Source of the DNA: JAWKZG01 sp041396125
GTDB taxonomy: Bacteria; Pseudomonadota; Gammaproteobacteria; Competibacterales; Competibacteraceae
Assembly (NCBI GenBank): GCA_041396125.1
Contig: JAWKZG010000003.1
Coordinates: forward strand, 1 to 64,000
Length of the DNA: 64,000 bases
Direction: 5' to 3'
Shown: piece after piece, positions 37,290 through 47,350 of the stretch
How the letters are laid out: each line of letters opens with the position of its first letter
Position numbering within the stretch: the first letter of the stretch is position 1
Translations under genes and position numbers: made by a program
The notes under the pieces: model-generated
The model's input: the letters and a program-made list of their open reading frames with translations, nothing else
Databases searched by the model: none
Told to the model about the DNA's origin: nothing

Positions 37290-37936
37290 CACTCAGTGCA
37301 GCCCGGGCGGCACTGGTCAACTGCCATGTCTGCAGCCAACTCAGTCCGACCAGCATTCTCAGTCACGGCCATGCCCACTGCCCCCGCTGCGGCGCACCGC
37401 TGCATTTGCGCAAACCGTACAGCATCCAGCGCACCTGGGCACTTCTGCTGGCAGCGATTATTCTGTATATCCCTGCCAATGTCTTTCCGATCATGCGGGT
37501 CGTTTCTCTGGGCCAGACGCAAAGCGATACCATTCTCAGCGGGGTGATTCATCTGTGGCAGGTTGATATGTATCCGCTGGCCATTATCGTCTTCGTGGCC
37601 AGTGTGTTCGTACCCATGGTCAAACTGATGGTGTTGTTGTATCTGCTGCTCAGCGTCCAGTTCAAGTGGCGACACGGCCTGCGCGAGCGCACGGCGCTAT
37701 ACCGCTTCACTGAAGCCATTGGACGCTGGTCGATGGTCGACGTTTTCGTAGTTTCATTATTGGCGGCGCTGGTGCATTTGGGCCAGATCGCCACGATCAT
37801 TCCAGGCCCGGCCGCACTGGCCTTCGCGACCGTCGTTGTCCTTACGATGTCCGCTGCGATGACCTTTGATCCGCGCCTGATGTGGGATATTTTCGAGACG
37901 GCACAAGACCCGCAAGGAACAACACGGCATGACTGA
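37286..37936 (+). CDS. PqiA domain membrane protein, second copy
   Basis: A 216-residue PqiA-domain protein. NCHVCSQLSPT and CPRCGAPLHLRKP form the metal site, then IILYIPANVFPIM, FVPMVKLMVLLYLLLSVQ and EAIGRWSMVDVFVV. With the previous gene it makes a split PqiA. PqiA and PqiB belong to the MCE lipid-transport class (E. coli PqiABC, LetAB). Overlaps the pqiB start by 8 bases. Confidence 0.85.
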   Translation: MTLSAARAALVNCHVCSQLSPTSILSHGHAHCPRCGAPLHLRKPYSIQRTWALLLAAIILYIPANVFPIMRVVSLGQTQSDTILSGVIHLWQVDMYPLAIIVFVASVFVPMVKLMVLLYLLLSVQFKWRHGLRERTALYRFTEAIGRWSMVDVFVVSLLAALVHLGQIATIIPGPAALAFATVVVLTMSAAMTFDPRLMWDIFETAQDPQGTTRHD

Positions 37937-39575
37937 ATACTCCGGGCCGGGTAATACTCCGGCCGATACACCCGCCGAGCTTAGTATTGCCCCCAGCCGC
38001 GGTATTTCCAGCCTGTGGCTGGTGCCACTGGCCGCCGCCCTGATCGGTGCCTGGCTGGTCTATAAACATATTACCGAACAGGGCGCATTGATCACGCTGA
38101 CCTTCCAGACCGCCAGCGGGCTGGAAGCGGGCCAAACCAAGGTCAAGTTCAAGGATGTCGAGGTCGGCACGGTAGAAAGCGTCACGCTTGACCCCACTCT
38201 GGAACACATCCTGGTGACAGCTCGTATGGACCGCAATTTTACTTCATACCTGAATGAAAACACACGCTTTTGGGTGGTGCGTCCACGCGTGGATACGACC
38301 GGGGTATCTGGTTTAAACACTTTGATTTCTGGCGCTTATATCGCTATTGAGCCCGGTTCAGGCGATCCGCAGCGCACCTTTCAGGGACTGGAATCACCGC
38401 CGATCACGCCGTCGGATGCGCCCGGTCTGCACCTCACACTGATCGCCGAACGGGCAGGTTCGCTTAATGTCGGCTCACCGGTCTATTACAAACAGATTAA
38501 AGTGGGTCGAATCGAAAACCGGATACTGGATATGGACACCCAGACGTTCAAACTGGAAGTTTTCATTGAAGCGCCGTATCAACAGCTGGTAAATACGAAT
38601 ACGCGCTTCTGGAATGCCAGCGGGGTCGATATTTCAATCAGCGCCGACGGTTTCAATATTCGTACGGAATCACTGGAAGCGTTGGTGCTGGGTGGCATTA
38701 CCTTTGAAAGCATTACCACCACGACCGCTGCTGCGCCTGTACAAAATGGCGCTCAATTTATGCTGTTTCCCGATCAGGCCAGTATTGGCGATGCCGCGAT
38801 CACTGCCAAAACCTATGCGGTGATGCATTTTGAAGATTCCATCCGCGGTCTGAACCCAGGTGCGCCGGTGGAATTTCGCGGCGTGCGGCTCGGACGGGTC
38901 AAGGATATCAGTCTGGTTTACGATGCCGAGACCTCCACCATCAGCCTGCCGGTATTGGTCGAGCTGGAGCTGGAACGCATCAGTCGGGGCATCAGCAATG
39001 AACAGTCTTCGCTGAAGCTCTTACAGGAACTGGTGCAACAGGGTTTGCGGGCTCGCCTGGAAACCGGCAATCTGCTGACCGGCCAGTTGTTTATCGCCAT
39101 GGATATGCAGCCGGACGTACCGGCAGCAGAACTCAAGCTGGGGGATGGTTACCCGGAAGTGCCGACGGTAGCCTCGAAACTCGGTCAGATTACCAATCGC
39201 GCCACCGCCATCATGCAAAAAATCGAACAGCTCCCGTTCGATCAGTTACTGGAAACCGCTCGCACCCTGCTGGCCGATGTCAGCGGTTGGGTGAAAGCCA
39301 GTGACACCCAGAAAATTCCCGGCAGCGTGAATAAAACCCTGGCTGACATTCAGCAACTGAGTAAAAGCCTGGATAAACAGATCAACCAGACCGCCGACCG
39401 TCTGCAAAACACCTTGCGCAGCGGCAATGACCTGCTCAGCAGTGTCGGGCCGGAGTCAGCCCTGCAATACGAGCTGACCCGCACCTTGCGCGAACTGACC
39501 CGGGTTGCCCAGCAGTTGCGGGATCTGGTGCAGCAGCTGGAAGAAGATCCTTCATCGGTGCTGTTTGGCCGCTAA
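37929..39575 (+). CDS. pqiB: PqiB-like MCE protein
   Basis: A 548-residue protein with a short cytoplasmic N-terminus, one membrane helix (about residues 25-45) and three MCE domains (ASGLEAGQTKVKFKDVEVGTV, RAGSLNVGSPVYYKQIKVGRI, IRGLNPGAPVEFRGVRLGRV), followed by a helical C-terminal region. In E. coli, PqiB forms a hexameric tube that carries lipid between inner and outer membranes. Length is normal for three MCE domains. Confidence 0.88.
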   Translation: MTEYSGPGNTPADTPAELSIAPSRGISSLWLVPLAAALIGAWLVYKHITEQGALITLTFQTASGLEAGQTKVKFKDVEVGTVESVTLDPTLEHILVTARMDRNFTSYLNENTRFWVVRPRVDTTGVSGLNTLISGAYIAIEPGSGDPQRTFQGLESPPITPSDAPGLHLTLIAERAGSLNVGSPVYYKQIKVGRIENRILDMDTQTFKLEVFIEAPYQQLVNTNTRFWNASGVDISISADGFNIRTESLEALVLGGITFESITTTTAAAPVQNGAQFMLFPDQASIGDAAITAKTYAVMHFEDSIRGLNPGAPVEFRGVRLGRVKDISLVYDAETSTISLPVLVELELERISRGISNEQSSLKLLQELVQQGLRARLETGNLLTGQLFIAMDMQPDVPAAELKLGDGYPEVPTVASKLGQITNRATAIMQKIEQLPFDQLLETARTLLADVSGWVKASDTQKIPGSVNKTLADIQQLSKSLDKQINQTADRLQNTLRSGNDLLSSVGPESALQYELTRTLRELTRVAQQLRDLVQQLEEDPSSVLFGR

Positions 39576-39588
39576 CGAGCAGTTAATT

Positions 39589-40227
39589 ATGTCTATCCCG
39601 AAAATCGTATGGTTATGTAGTGTCTTATGGGTAGCGGGCTGCAGCACAGCGCCTGTCACCCGCTATTACCAGATCCAGCCGGTTGCGGGCCTTGCTGCAG
39701 GTCTGACCGGGGTCAATACAGCGAATCCCGCCATTGCACTGGGCATCGGGCCGATCAGACTGCCGCCGTATCTGGATCGCACCAAGATTGTGCTGGAACA
39801 GCAGGACAATGAGCTAAAACTGGCGCAATACAGCGAATGGGCCGGCCCGCTGGACGACAATATCAGCTCGGTTCTGGCCCGCGAAATTGGCGCATTGATC
39901 GGTACGGACCAGATCAGCCGCTATCCGTGGCCGCCAGAAACCACTGTCGATTATCGGGTGGAAGTCGATCTTATCCGGCTGCATGCCGTGGCAAACCACG
40001 AGGTGGTGCTGGCAGCGCGCTGGGTTATCAAGGACAGCGACCGCCAGCCGGTCGCCGGACAGCTCAATAGCTTCAGCGCGCCGATTCGCCCAGGCACACC
40101 GGGTGCACCAACAGCAGCGGAAGAGCCGGCAGCTTTAAACCCTATTGTCACCGCACATGCTGAGGTGCTGCAGCAACTGGCACGCACGATTGCGACTGCT
40201 CTGCAAGACCTGACAACGTCGCGCTAA
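39589..40227 (+). CDS. pqiC: PqiC-like outer-membrane lipoprotein
   Basis: A 212-residue ABC-type transport auxiliary lipoprotein (PqiC/YmbA, DUF330). ATG 39589 starts a lipoprotein signal ending LWVAGCS with the lipidated Cys at residue 17. RYYQIQP, GIGPIRLPPYLDRTKIV and WAGPLDDNISSVLAREIGALI match the family. It would cap the PqiB tube at the outer membrane. A longer open frame upstream lacks the signal peptide. Confidence 0.85.
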   Translation: MSIPKIVWLCSVLWVAGCSTAPVTRYYQIQPVAGLAAGLTGVNTANPAIALGIGPIRLPPYLDRTKIVLEQQDNELKLAQYSEWAGPLDDNISSVLAREIGALIGTDQISRYPWPPETTVDYRVEVDLIRLHAVANHEVVLAARWVIKDSDRQPVAGQLNSFSAPIRPGTPGAPTAAEEPAALNPIVTAHAEVLQQLARTIATALQDLTTSR

Positions 40228-40255
40228 GCTGCCACACCCTTTTAGCGGGCGCTGC

Positions 40256-41878
40256 TTACAGGTTTTTTGCCTGTTCGCGCAGGGCGAATTTCTGGATTTT
40301 GCCGGTCGAGGTTTTCACTAACGGCCCGAACACCACCGTCCTGGGCGCTTTGAAGTGCGCCAGCCGTTCACGGCAAAAAGCAATGATGTCGTCCGCACTG
40401 GTTTCTTCGAAACCCTTTCTGAGCGTGACGAACGCGCATGGAGTTTCACCCCAGCGTTCATCCGGCCGCGCCACGACGGCAGCTTCCAGCACTGCGGGAT
40501 GCCGGTACAACACATCTTCAATTTCTATGGTGGAGATATTTTCACCGCCCGAGATAATAATATCCTTGGCCCGGTCTTTGATTTCCACATAACCATCGGG
40601 GTGGCAAACAGCCAGATCACCGCTATGAAACCAGCCGCCGGCAAACGCCTCTTCAGACGCCTGAGGATTTTTCAGATAACCTTTCATCACGATATTGCCG
40701 CGAAAGAAAATCTCGCCGATGGTCGTACCATCGCGCGGTGTCGGTTGCAAGGTATCAGGATCGGCCACCATGAGTTGTTCCAGCATCGGATAACGCACCC
40801 CCTGGCGTGATTTCAGGCGCGCCTGCTCACCCATATCGAGCTGATCCCAGTCCTCGTGCCAGGCGCAGACCACAGCCGGACCATAGACTTCGGTCAGACC
40901 GTACACATGCGTCACCTTGAAGCCCATGCGTGCCATGGACTCCAGCACCGCAGCCGGCGGTGCAGAAGCAGCTGTCATAATATTGACCGTATGCTCGATG
41001 CCGGTTTTCAGTTCGTCCGGGGCGTTGATCAGCATATTCAGCACAATCGGCGCACCGCAGAAATGACTGACTTTTTCCTCTTTAATGGCCTGGTAGATAG
41101 CGTCTTCGCGCACTGCCCGCAGACATATATTGGTGCCGGCCAGTGCAGCAATCGTCCAGGGGAAACACCAGCCGGTGCAGTGGAACATCGGCAGCGTCCA
41201 CAGATACACCGGCTTATCCCCCATATGCCAGACCATATTGTTTGCGACCGCATTCAGAAACGCGCCGCGATGGTGATACACTACCCCTTTCGGGTTGCCG
41301 GTGGTCCCTGACGTGTAATTCAGCGAGATGGCCTGCCATTCATCCGCGGGCCAGTCCCAGGCATACTCCGGATCGCCTTCGGCGAGCAGTGTTTCATAGT
41401 CCAGCTGGCCGATCAGTTCACCGCTCTCGCACAGTGGATCATTCACATCGATCACCAGCGGCGGATTTTTCAGTCGTGCCAGCGCAGCCGTGATAACGTC
41501 GGAGAATTCCTTGTCGGTCAGCAGCACTTTGGCACCGCCGTGCTCCAGCATGAAGGCAATAGCCTCGGCATCCAGGCGGATGTTCAGTGCGTTCAAGACC
41601 GCACCCGCCATCGGCACGCCGTAATGCGCCTCGAACATTTCGGGGATATTCGGCAACATTACCGCCACCGTGTCGCCCAGCCCGATCCCCCGCTGCCGCA
41701 GAGCCGAGGCTAGCTGCCGGCAGCGCGTGTAGGTGTCGCGCCAGTTGCGGCGAGTAGCACCGTGTACCACAGCAATGCGCTCGGGATAGACCGCCGCCGC
41801 ACGTTCCAAAAAACTCAGCGGTGTCAACGCAGCATAATTGGCTGCATTTTTGTCCAGGTTCAGCTCAAAAGGATTCAT
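40256..41878 (-). CDS. Acyl-CoA synthetase (AMP-forming), FadD/DmdB-like
   Basis: A 540-residue ANL-family ligase. P-loop motif YTSGTTGNPKGVVYHHRGAF, HCTGWCFPW, VYGLTEVYGP, GWFHSGDLAVCHPDGYVEIKDRAKDIIISGGENIS and the C-terminal Lys in KTSTGKIQKFAL are all present. It activates a carboxylic acid to its CoA thioester. Short size and motif wording resemble medium-chain and methylmercaptopropionate-CoA ligases. The enoyl-CoA hydratase gene lies 3 bases upstream on the same strand. Confidence 0.87.
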   Translation of the reverse strand: MNPFELNLDKNAANYAALTPLSFLERAAAVYPERIAVVHGATRRNWRDTYTRCRQLASALRQRGIGLGDTVAVMLPNIPEMFEAHYGVPMAGAVLNALNIRLDAEAIAFMLEHGGAKVLLTDKEFSDVITAALARLKNPPLVIDVNDPLCESGELIGQLDYETLLAEGDPEYAWDWPADEWQAISLNYTSGTTGNPKGVVYHHRGAFLNAVANNMVWHMGDKPVYLWTLPMFHCTGWCFPWTIAALAGTNICLRAVREDAIYQAIKEEKVSHFCGAPIVLNMLINAPDELKTGIEHTVNIMTAASAPPAAVLESMARMGFKVTHVYGLTEVYGPAVVCAWHEDWDQLDMGEQARLKSRQGVRYPMLEQLMVADPDTLQPTPRDGTTIGEIFFRGNIVMKGYLKNPQASEEAFAGGWFHSGDLAVCHPDGYVEIKDRAKDIIISGGENISTIEIEDVLYRHPAVLEAAVVARPDERWGETPCAFVTLRKGFEETSADDIIAFCRERLAHFKAPRTVVFGPLVKTSTGKIQKFALREQAKNL

Positions 41879-41881
41879 TGC

Positions 41882-42691
41882 TCAACGTCCCTGCCATTGC
41901 GGTTGACGCTTTTGCAAAAAAGCATCGATACCTTCCCGCGCATCGGCGCTGTCCATATTGCAGGCCATACGTTCGCCGGCATAACCGTAGGCTTCTTCCA
42001 GCGGCATATCGAGTTGCCGGTAAAACATATCTTTGCCAATGCGCAGCGCCAGCGCCGATTTGGCACAGATTTTATCTGCCATAGCAGCTACTGCGGCATC
42101 CAGTTCCTCGTCTGCCACCACCTGATTCAGCAAGCCATAGCTCAGCGCGGTTTCAGCATCGATAAAATCACCGGTCAACAGCATGCCCAGTGCCTGTTTG
42201 CGGGACAGATTACGGCTCAGCGCAACTGCGGGGGTGGAACAAAACAAGCCCAGATTGATGCCCGATACCGCAAAGCGGGCACTGCGGACCGCAATAGCCA
42301 GGTCGCAAGCCGCGACCAACTGGCAACCAGCGGCTGTCGCGATGCCCTGCACTTTGGCAATCACCGGCTGCGGCAACTGGTTTATGCTGAGCATCATACG
42401 GCTGCACTGAGCGAATAAATCCTGATGGTATTCGCGCGACTCATTGGCCCGCATCTGCTTCAGATCATGGCCCGGACAAAACGCCTTGCCGCGTGCTGCC
42501 AGCACCACCACACGGGTATCCGGGTCCGTAGCGATCCGATCCAGCGCCTGCTGCAAGGCAGTAAGTAATTGCTCCGACAAGGCATTGTACTGCTGCGGTC
42601 GGTTCAGGGTCAGGGTCGTTACCGGCCCGTGCTGCTCACATAGCAGCACAGGTTCAGCGGCCGGATTGGCGTCTGCAACTGCGCTCATCAT
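41882..42691 (-). CDS. Enoyl-CoA hydratase/isomerase family protein
   Basis: A 269-residue crotonase. VTTLTLNRPQQYNALSEQLL, ARGKAFCPGHDLKQM (oxyanion hole region) and KVQGIATAAGCQLVAACDLAIA are typical; GLFCSTPAVALSRNLSRKQALGMLLTGDFIDA follows. It has no second catalytic Glu that I can assign with certainty. With the acyl-CoA ligase downstream it forms a small acid-degradation operon. Confidence 0.85.
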   Translation of the reverse strand: MMSAVADANPAAEPVLLCEQHGPVTTLTLNRPQQYNALSEQLLTALQQALDRIATDPDTRVVVLAARGKAFCPGHDLKQMRANESREYHQDLFAQCSRMMLSINQLPQPVIAKVQGIATAAGCQLVAACDLAIAVRSARFAVSGINLGLFCSTPAVALSRNLSRKQALGMLLTGDFIDAETALSYGLLNQVVADEELDAAVAAMADKICAKSALALRIGKDMFYRQLDMPLEEAYGYAGERMACNMDSADAREGIDAFLQKRQPQWQGR

Positions 42692-42817
42692 TTACCTCCG
42701 TCGTCAAACTGCGTTTATTCTTGTCATTATCACTATTGATCAGCTGGTATCCAAGCTAAAATGACGCACTCTTTTACTCCTTACCACATTAACTTTCTGC
42801 CACTTTCTACACTACTT

Positions 42818-43684
42818 ATGACTGATTTAAGCGCATTTCTGCACCGCGCGGAACAATTGATGGACCGCCTTGAAGCCATTCTGCCGGAAGCTCCCAGCCT
42901 GCCGGACTGGGATCAGAGCATTGCCTACCGCTGGCGCCGCCACATGCAGCGCGGCTATCTGCAGGCTGTCAAACATCCGCACACGCTACGCTTGCGCGAT
43001 CTGCAGCGTATCGACCGGCAAAAAAACGAACTGGCCCGCAATACGCGCCAGTTCCTGGCCGGTCTACCAGCTAATAATGTTTTATTATGGGGCCCGCGAG
43101 GCACCGGAAAATCATCTATTATCAAAGCCCTGCTTAATGAATTTCACACCGATGGACTGCGTCTGATCGAAGTCGATAAAGACGACCTGATCATGATTCC
43201 GGAAATCATTGATCTCGTCGCCGACCGGCCGGAAAAATTCCTGGTGTTCTGCGACGATTTATCCTTCGAGGCCGATGACGCCAGCTACAAAGCCCTGAAA
43301 GCAATTCTGGACGGCTCGATCAGCGCAGCGCCCGACAATATTCTGCTCTACGCCACCTCCAACCGGCGCCACCTGCTACCTGAATTTATGTCGGAAAACC
43401 GTGAAGCCCGTGTGGTGGACGGCGAACTGCATCACGGCGAGGCCGTCGAAGAAAAAATCTCCCTGTCGGAACGCTTCGGCATGTGGCTGTCCTTTCATCC
43501 CTTCAGTCAGGACGATTACCTGGCCATCGTCAGCTACTGGCTGCAGCAGTTGGGACAGGTCGAGGAGATGGACGAAGAACTGCGTCAGCAAGCCCTGCGC
43601 TGGGCACTGACACGCGGCTCGCGCAGCGGCCGGGTGGCCTATCAGTTTACCCGTGACTGGGTTGGTCGGCGCGGTATTGAATAA
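42818..43684 (+). CDS. DUF815 family AAA ATPase
   Basis: About 288 residues. MTDLSAFLHRAEQLMDRLEAILPE is the likely N-terminus; an in-frame ATG at 42761 would add 19 residues. Walker A is GPRGTGKSS, Walker B FLVFCDDLSFE, then sensor LLYATSNRRHLLPEF and RFGMWLSFHPFSQDDYL. The family resembles AAA loader proteins; its cellular role is undefined. A coiled-coil DNA-binding gene follows 14 bases later. Confidence 0.8.
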   Translation: MTDLSAFLHRAEQLMDRLEAILPEAPSLPDWDQSIAYRWRRHMQRGYLQAVKHPHTLRLRDLQRIDRQKNELARNTRQFLAGLPANNVLLWGPRGTGKSSIIKALLNEFHTDGLRLIEVDKDDLIMIPEIIDLVADRPEKFLVFCDDLSFEADDASYKALKAILDGSISAAPDNILLYATSNRRHLLPEFMSENREARVVDGELHHGEAVEEKISLSERFGMWLSFHPFSQDDYLAIVSYWLQQLGQVEEMDEELRQQALRWALTRGSRSGRVAYQFTRDWVGRRGIE

Positions 43685-43698
43685 TTCCTGACGCAATT

Positions 43699-45150
43699 AT
43701 GGCGATCTCCCAGAAATCGATTATCCAGGCCATCAATACCCTGCAAAGCCAGGGTACGCGGCCAACCACGTTCGCACTCCGCGATTTTCTTGGTGAGGGC
43801 TCTCTCGCCGCTATCAACGCTGTATTACGGGAATGGCAGCAGACTGAACTGCACGAAACCACGCCGCCCCAGCAGATGGCCGAACCCCTGCAGCAGCTGA
43901 TTCATACGTTCAGCGCTGATCTGCAAAAAACGCTGCTGGAGCTGCAAAGCAGCCACGATGAGCAGTTGCGCTCGATGGCCTATGCCAAGCTGGCACAAAG
44001 TGCGCAAGAACAAAACGAGCTGGCCGTCGCGCTGGATCGCCTGTTGGAAGAACGCCAGCAGTTACAGCAAAAAAACCAGGCCTTGCAAAAGCAGCTCAGC
44101 AGTCAGGACAGCAGGCTGCAAGACGCCCTGCGGGAGGCCCAGCTGACCCATACTCGCGCCGATACCATTGCCGACGAACGTGATCGTTTGCTCAAGGAAC
44201 TGCAGGCACAGCGCCAGACACTGGCACTGCGCGACAGTGAAAACAACAAGCTGGCCGAAGCCAAACATCGTCTGCAGGCACAGCTCGACACCCAGAAAAA
44301 CAGCCTGGAGATGGCCAAAAGCCAGCTGGCCCAACTGGTTGCACAGGCGCGCGAACTGCAACAGCAGCGCGATGAACAAACCCAGCTGCGCAACAGGATC
44401 GAAGCCGCCCTCACCCGGGCCGAGCAAGGTCGCCCCGAAAAAGAAAACGCTCTGAAACTACTGACGGCGGAAAATCAGCAATTCAAGCAAACCATCGCCA
44501 CACTGGAGCGCCAGCACAATATACTCGAACGCGAATATCAGCAAAGCAGGCAGCAGGCCGAACACGCCACAGCACGCGCTGACACACTGACCAACGAACG
44601 TGATCGTCTGCTGGCCGAGACCAAAAGCCTGCACCAGAAAATCGATCTACTCGAGAAAAACAACCTCTCCCTGACCGAAAATCTGGCGCGCTACCGCACC
44701 CAGGCCGAGCAGGAAAAAACCAGTCATCAGCAGACCCGGCAGCATCTGAGTGTTCTGGAACAGCAGCTCAGTGACCTGACCAAACACCTGGATGTGCTCA
44801 GCAAACAGCGCCTGGTCACCGAGAACAGAGCCGGCCGGCTGGACGAAGATATCCAGCGCCTGCGGGCCGACTTAAGAGAGGAGCTGCATGAATTGATTGG
44901 CGACCGTCAGCATCTGCAGCAGAAACTGGAAGATGAGCACAGCACCCGCATCGATGCGCAAAAAACCATTGCTGATTTACGCGTCCATGCTGCTCAGCAG
45001 GAGACCGAAATGCGCAAACTGGCGCTGGATTCGCAGCAACAGATCGCCCAACTGCAAGCCCGTATCAACGAGCTGGAAACCGACCTGCAGGTCACCCAGA
45101 CCAATTACCGCTCACAGTTCGTTACCAACAGCACCCAACGCGAGGACTAA
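43699..45150 (+). CDS. KfrA-like DNA-binding coiled-coil protein
   Basis: A 483-residue protein. The first 55 residues (ISQKSIIQAINTLQSQGTRP then FALRDFLGEGSLAAINAVLREW) match the KfrA N-terminal DNA-binding domain. The rest, about residues 75-475, is almost unbroken coiled coil rich in Gln, Glu, Leu and Ala. KfrA proteins on plasmids are autorepressors and segregation factors; this chromosomal-looking copy sits behind a DUF815 ATPase, so a structural or nucleoid role is possible. Confidence 0.75.
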   Translation: MAISQKSIIQAINTLQSQGTRPTTFALRDFLGEGSLAAINAVLREWQQTELHETTPPQQMAEPLQQLIHTFSADLQKTLLELQSSHDEQLRSMAYAKLAQSAQEQNELAVALDRLLEERQQLQQKNQALQKQLSSQDSRLQDALREAQLTHTRADTIADERDRLLKELQAQRQTLALRDSENNKLAEAKHRLQAQLDTQKNSLEMAKSQLAQLVAQARELQQQRDEQTQLRNRIEAALTRAEQGRPEKENALKLLTAENQQFKQTIATLERQHNILEREYQQSRQQAEHATARADTLTNERDRLLAETKSLHQKIDLLEKNNLSLTENLARYRTQAEQEKTSHQQTRQHLSVLEQQLSDLTKHLDVLSKQRLVTENRAGRLDEDIQRLRADLREELHELIGDRQHLQQKLEDEHSTRIDAQKTIADLRVHAAQQETEMRKLALDSQQQIAQLQARINELETDLQVTQTNYRSQFVTNSTQRED

Positions 45151-45199
45151 GCACGCCAGCCCGGCCAGTAAGCCTGTACCTTATACAACATACCTATAC

Positions 45200-46527
45200 T
45201 CAGGCCGTCAGGGTTTGCCCTACCGGTGCGGAAGCAGATGTGGATGTTGTGCTTAAGGTAACGGCCTGTCTGATCACTTTGGCGGCCTCATCAGCAGCCT
45301 GACGGCTGCGCGCATGAACCCACGCCAGCGGTCTGCCGTTTGGTTCGACCTGGTCGCCCGGCCCGGCAATATCACTCAGGCCGACGGCCGGATCAATCGT
45401 ATCGGCCGTGTGGCGCCGACCGCCCCCAGCGCGACAATAACCTGCCCTATCGTCCGCACATTCATAGAGTGCACAAATCCGCTCTGAGCAGGGTGTACCG
45501 GCATGCTGACCGGTGCCGCCGCCAGGTGTTCCGAGGCACGCTGTAACAAGTCAGCCGGGCCACCCAGACGCTGCACCATACGCCCGAACTGCTCCGCCGC
45601 CGCGCCGCTGTCCAGAGCATGACGCACCCGCTGCGCTGCCTCGGCCTGATCCTGCGCCAGCGCCCCGAGCATCAACATGGCTTCGGCCAGGGCCAGGATG
45701 ACCGCAGACAGACGCGGATCACGCTCCATTCCCGTCAGAAAGTGGATCGACTCAAGCACTTCAAGCGCGTTGCCGGCACTGTGACCAAGCACTTGATTCA
45801 TATCAGTCAACACGGCAACCGTCGGCAAGCCCCCCCCGTTACCGATAGCAACCAATTCCTGCGCCAATACCAGCGTCTCGGCCGAATCAGGGAGAAACGC
45901 GCCGCTGCCGGTTTTAACGTCCAGCACCAGCCCCTGCAAGCCTGCAGCCAGTTTTTTGGACAGAATCGAGGCACAAAGCAGACCCGTACATTCTATGGTC
46001 GCGGTCACATCGCGCACGGCATAAATACGCCGGTCGGCCGGCGCCAGCTCGTCGGTTTGACCGATAATCGCGCAGCCACAGTCTCTGACTGCAGCAATCA
46101 GCTCGGGTACAGTCAAATCGGTACGATAACCGGGAATACTTTCCAGTTTGTCCAGGGTACCGCCGGTATGCCCTAGCCCGCGCCCTGAAATCATCGGCAC
46201 ATAGCCTCCGCAGGCCGCGATTAGGGGAGCCAGGATCAAACTGACCTTATCGCCTACCCCGCCGGTGGAATGCTTGTCCAGGATAGGCCCCGGCAGTTGC
46301 GCCGGGGTCCAGTCAATCACCTGTCCGGATGCAGTCATACTACGGGTAAGTGCGACGCTTTCATGATGGTTCAAGCCCTGCAGCAGCGCGGCCATGGTAA
46401 ACGCGGCAATTTGTGCATCAATGACGTCGCCTGTGCTCACGCCCTGGATAAACGCCTCGATTTCAGCGGTGCTGAGTTCGTATCCATCACGCTTGCGCCG
46501 GATGATATCCTGCGGCAGAAAAGTCAT
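45200..46527 (-). pseudogene. deoA: Thymidine phosphorylase, one frameshift near the C-terminus
   Basis: DeoA converts thymidine and phosphate to thymine and deoxyribose-1-phosphate. ATG 46527 gives MTFLPQDIIRRKRDGYELS, the classical start; the longer open frame upstream is an accident. KHSTGGVGDKVSLILAPL binds phosphate. A G is missing in the run at 45423-45427, so the frame leaves the conserved end; restoring it gives DTIDPAVGLSDIAGPGDQV and a total of 442 residues, as in E. coli DeoA. Only about 75 C-terminal residues are affected. Two bases separate it from the PNP gene. Confidence 0.87.
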
Positions 46528-46528
46528 C

Positions 46529-47350
46529 TCAACGACCCGTGTAGCACTGCATGAACGCAGCCAGCAGCGTTTGCAGCTGAACCCCGGCCTGCTGCCCGAT
46601 ACGCAGGGTTTCCTCGTGTGACAGCGCCCCGTCGGACAAGCCCGCCGCCAGATTGGTAATACTGGACACGCCAGCAACTCGCATACCGCAGTGCCGCGCC
46701 ACCAGACACTCCGGCACGGTTGACATGCCGACCGCATCGGCTCCCAGGCGGGCAAATGCGCGGATTTCAGCAGGCGTTTCAAAATTGGGCCCGGTACACA
46801 TCAGATAAACCCCTTCATGCAAGCTGACAGCAGCACTCGCTGCCGCCTGCCGTAACTGCTGCTGCAGGCCCTTGTCCCAGGCCTGGCTGAGATCGAAAAA
46901 GCGCGGTCCCAGGGTGTCTTCGTTCGGGCCGATCAAGGGATTAACACCAGCCCAGTTGATGTGATCATTGATCAGCATCAGGCTACCGGGGCCCATTTCG
47001 GGGCGCAGACTGCCAGCGGCATTGGTCAAAAGCAGATCACGGCAGCCCAGCGCCTGCAGCGTGCGCACCGGCAAGGCCAGCGCCGCTGGTGGATGACCTT
47101 CATAGTAGTGCAATCGGCCCTGCAGGCAAACCAGCTCCACGCCCTGCCAGCGGCCTGCCAGGATGCGTCCGGCATGCCCCGCCACCGTCGCTTGAGGCCA
47201 GCCCGGCAACGTGCTGAATGGCACACTAACGGCATCTTCGAGTTGTTCGGCGACAGCGCCCAGACCACTGCCCAGCACCAAAGCCAGACGCGGCTGGCGA
47301 GCACCGATATGCTGTCGAATAGTTGTGGCAGCCTGCTGATAGCCGTTCAT
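46529..47350 (-). CDS. Purine nucleoside phosphorylase, trimeric type
   Basis: A 273-residue PNP of the PunA/XapA type. LVLGSGLGAVAEQLE, GHAGRILAG, LQGRLHYYEGHPP, LTNAAGSLRPEMGPGSLMLINDHIN, CTGPNFETPAEIRAF and SSITNLAAGLS are all family motifs. It cleaves purine nucleosides with phosphate in the same salvage route as DeoA and Cdd. It overlaps cdd by 4 bases. Confidence 0.9.
   Translation of the reverse strand: MNGYQQAATTIRQHIGARQPRLALVLGSGLGAVAEQLEDAVSVPFSTLPGWPQATVAGHAGRILAGRWQGVELVCLQGRLHYYEGHPPAALALPVRTLQALGCRDLLLTNAAGSLRPEMGPGSLMLINDHINWAGVNPLIGPNEDTLGPRFFDLSQAWDKGLQQQLRQAAASAAVSLHEGVYLMCTGPNFETPAEIRAFARLGADAVGMSTVPECLVARHCGMRVAGVSSITNLAAGLSDGALSHEETLRIGQQAGVQLQTLLAAFMQCYTGR

Noticed and set aside
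45376..46782. A long N-terminal extension of DeoA
   Set aside because: The 85 extra codons overlap the end of the PNP gene and show no homology; the conserved DeoA start is at 46527.
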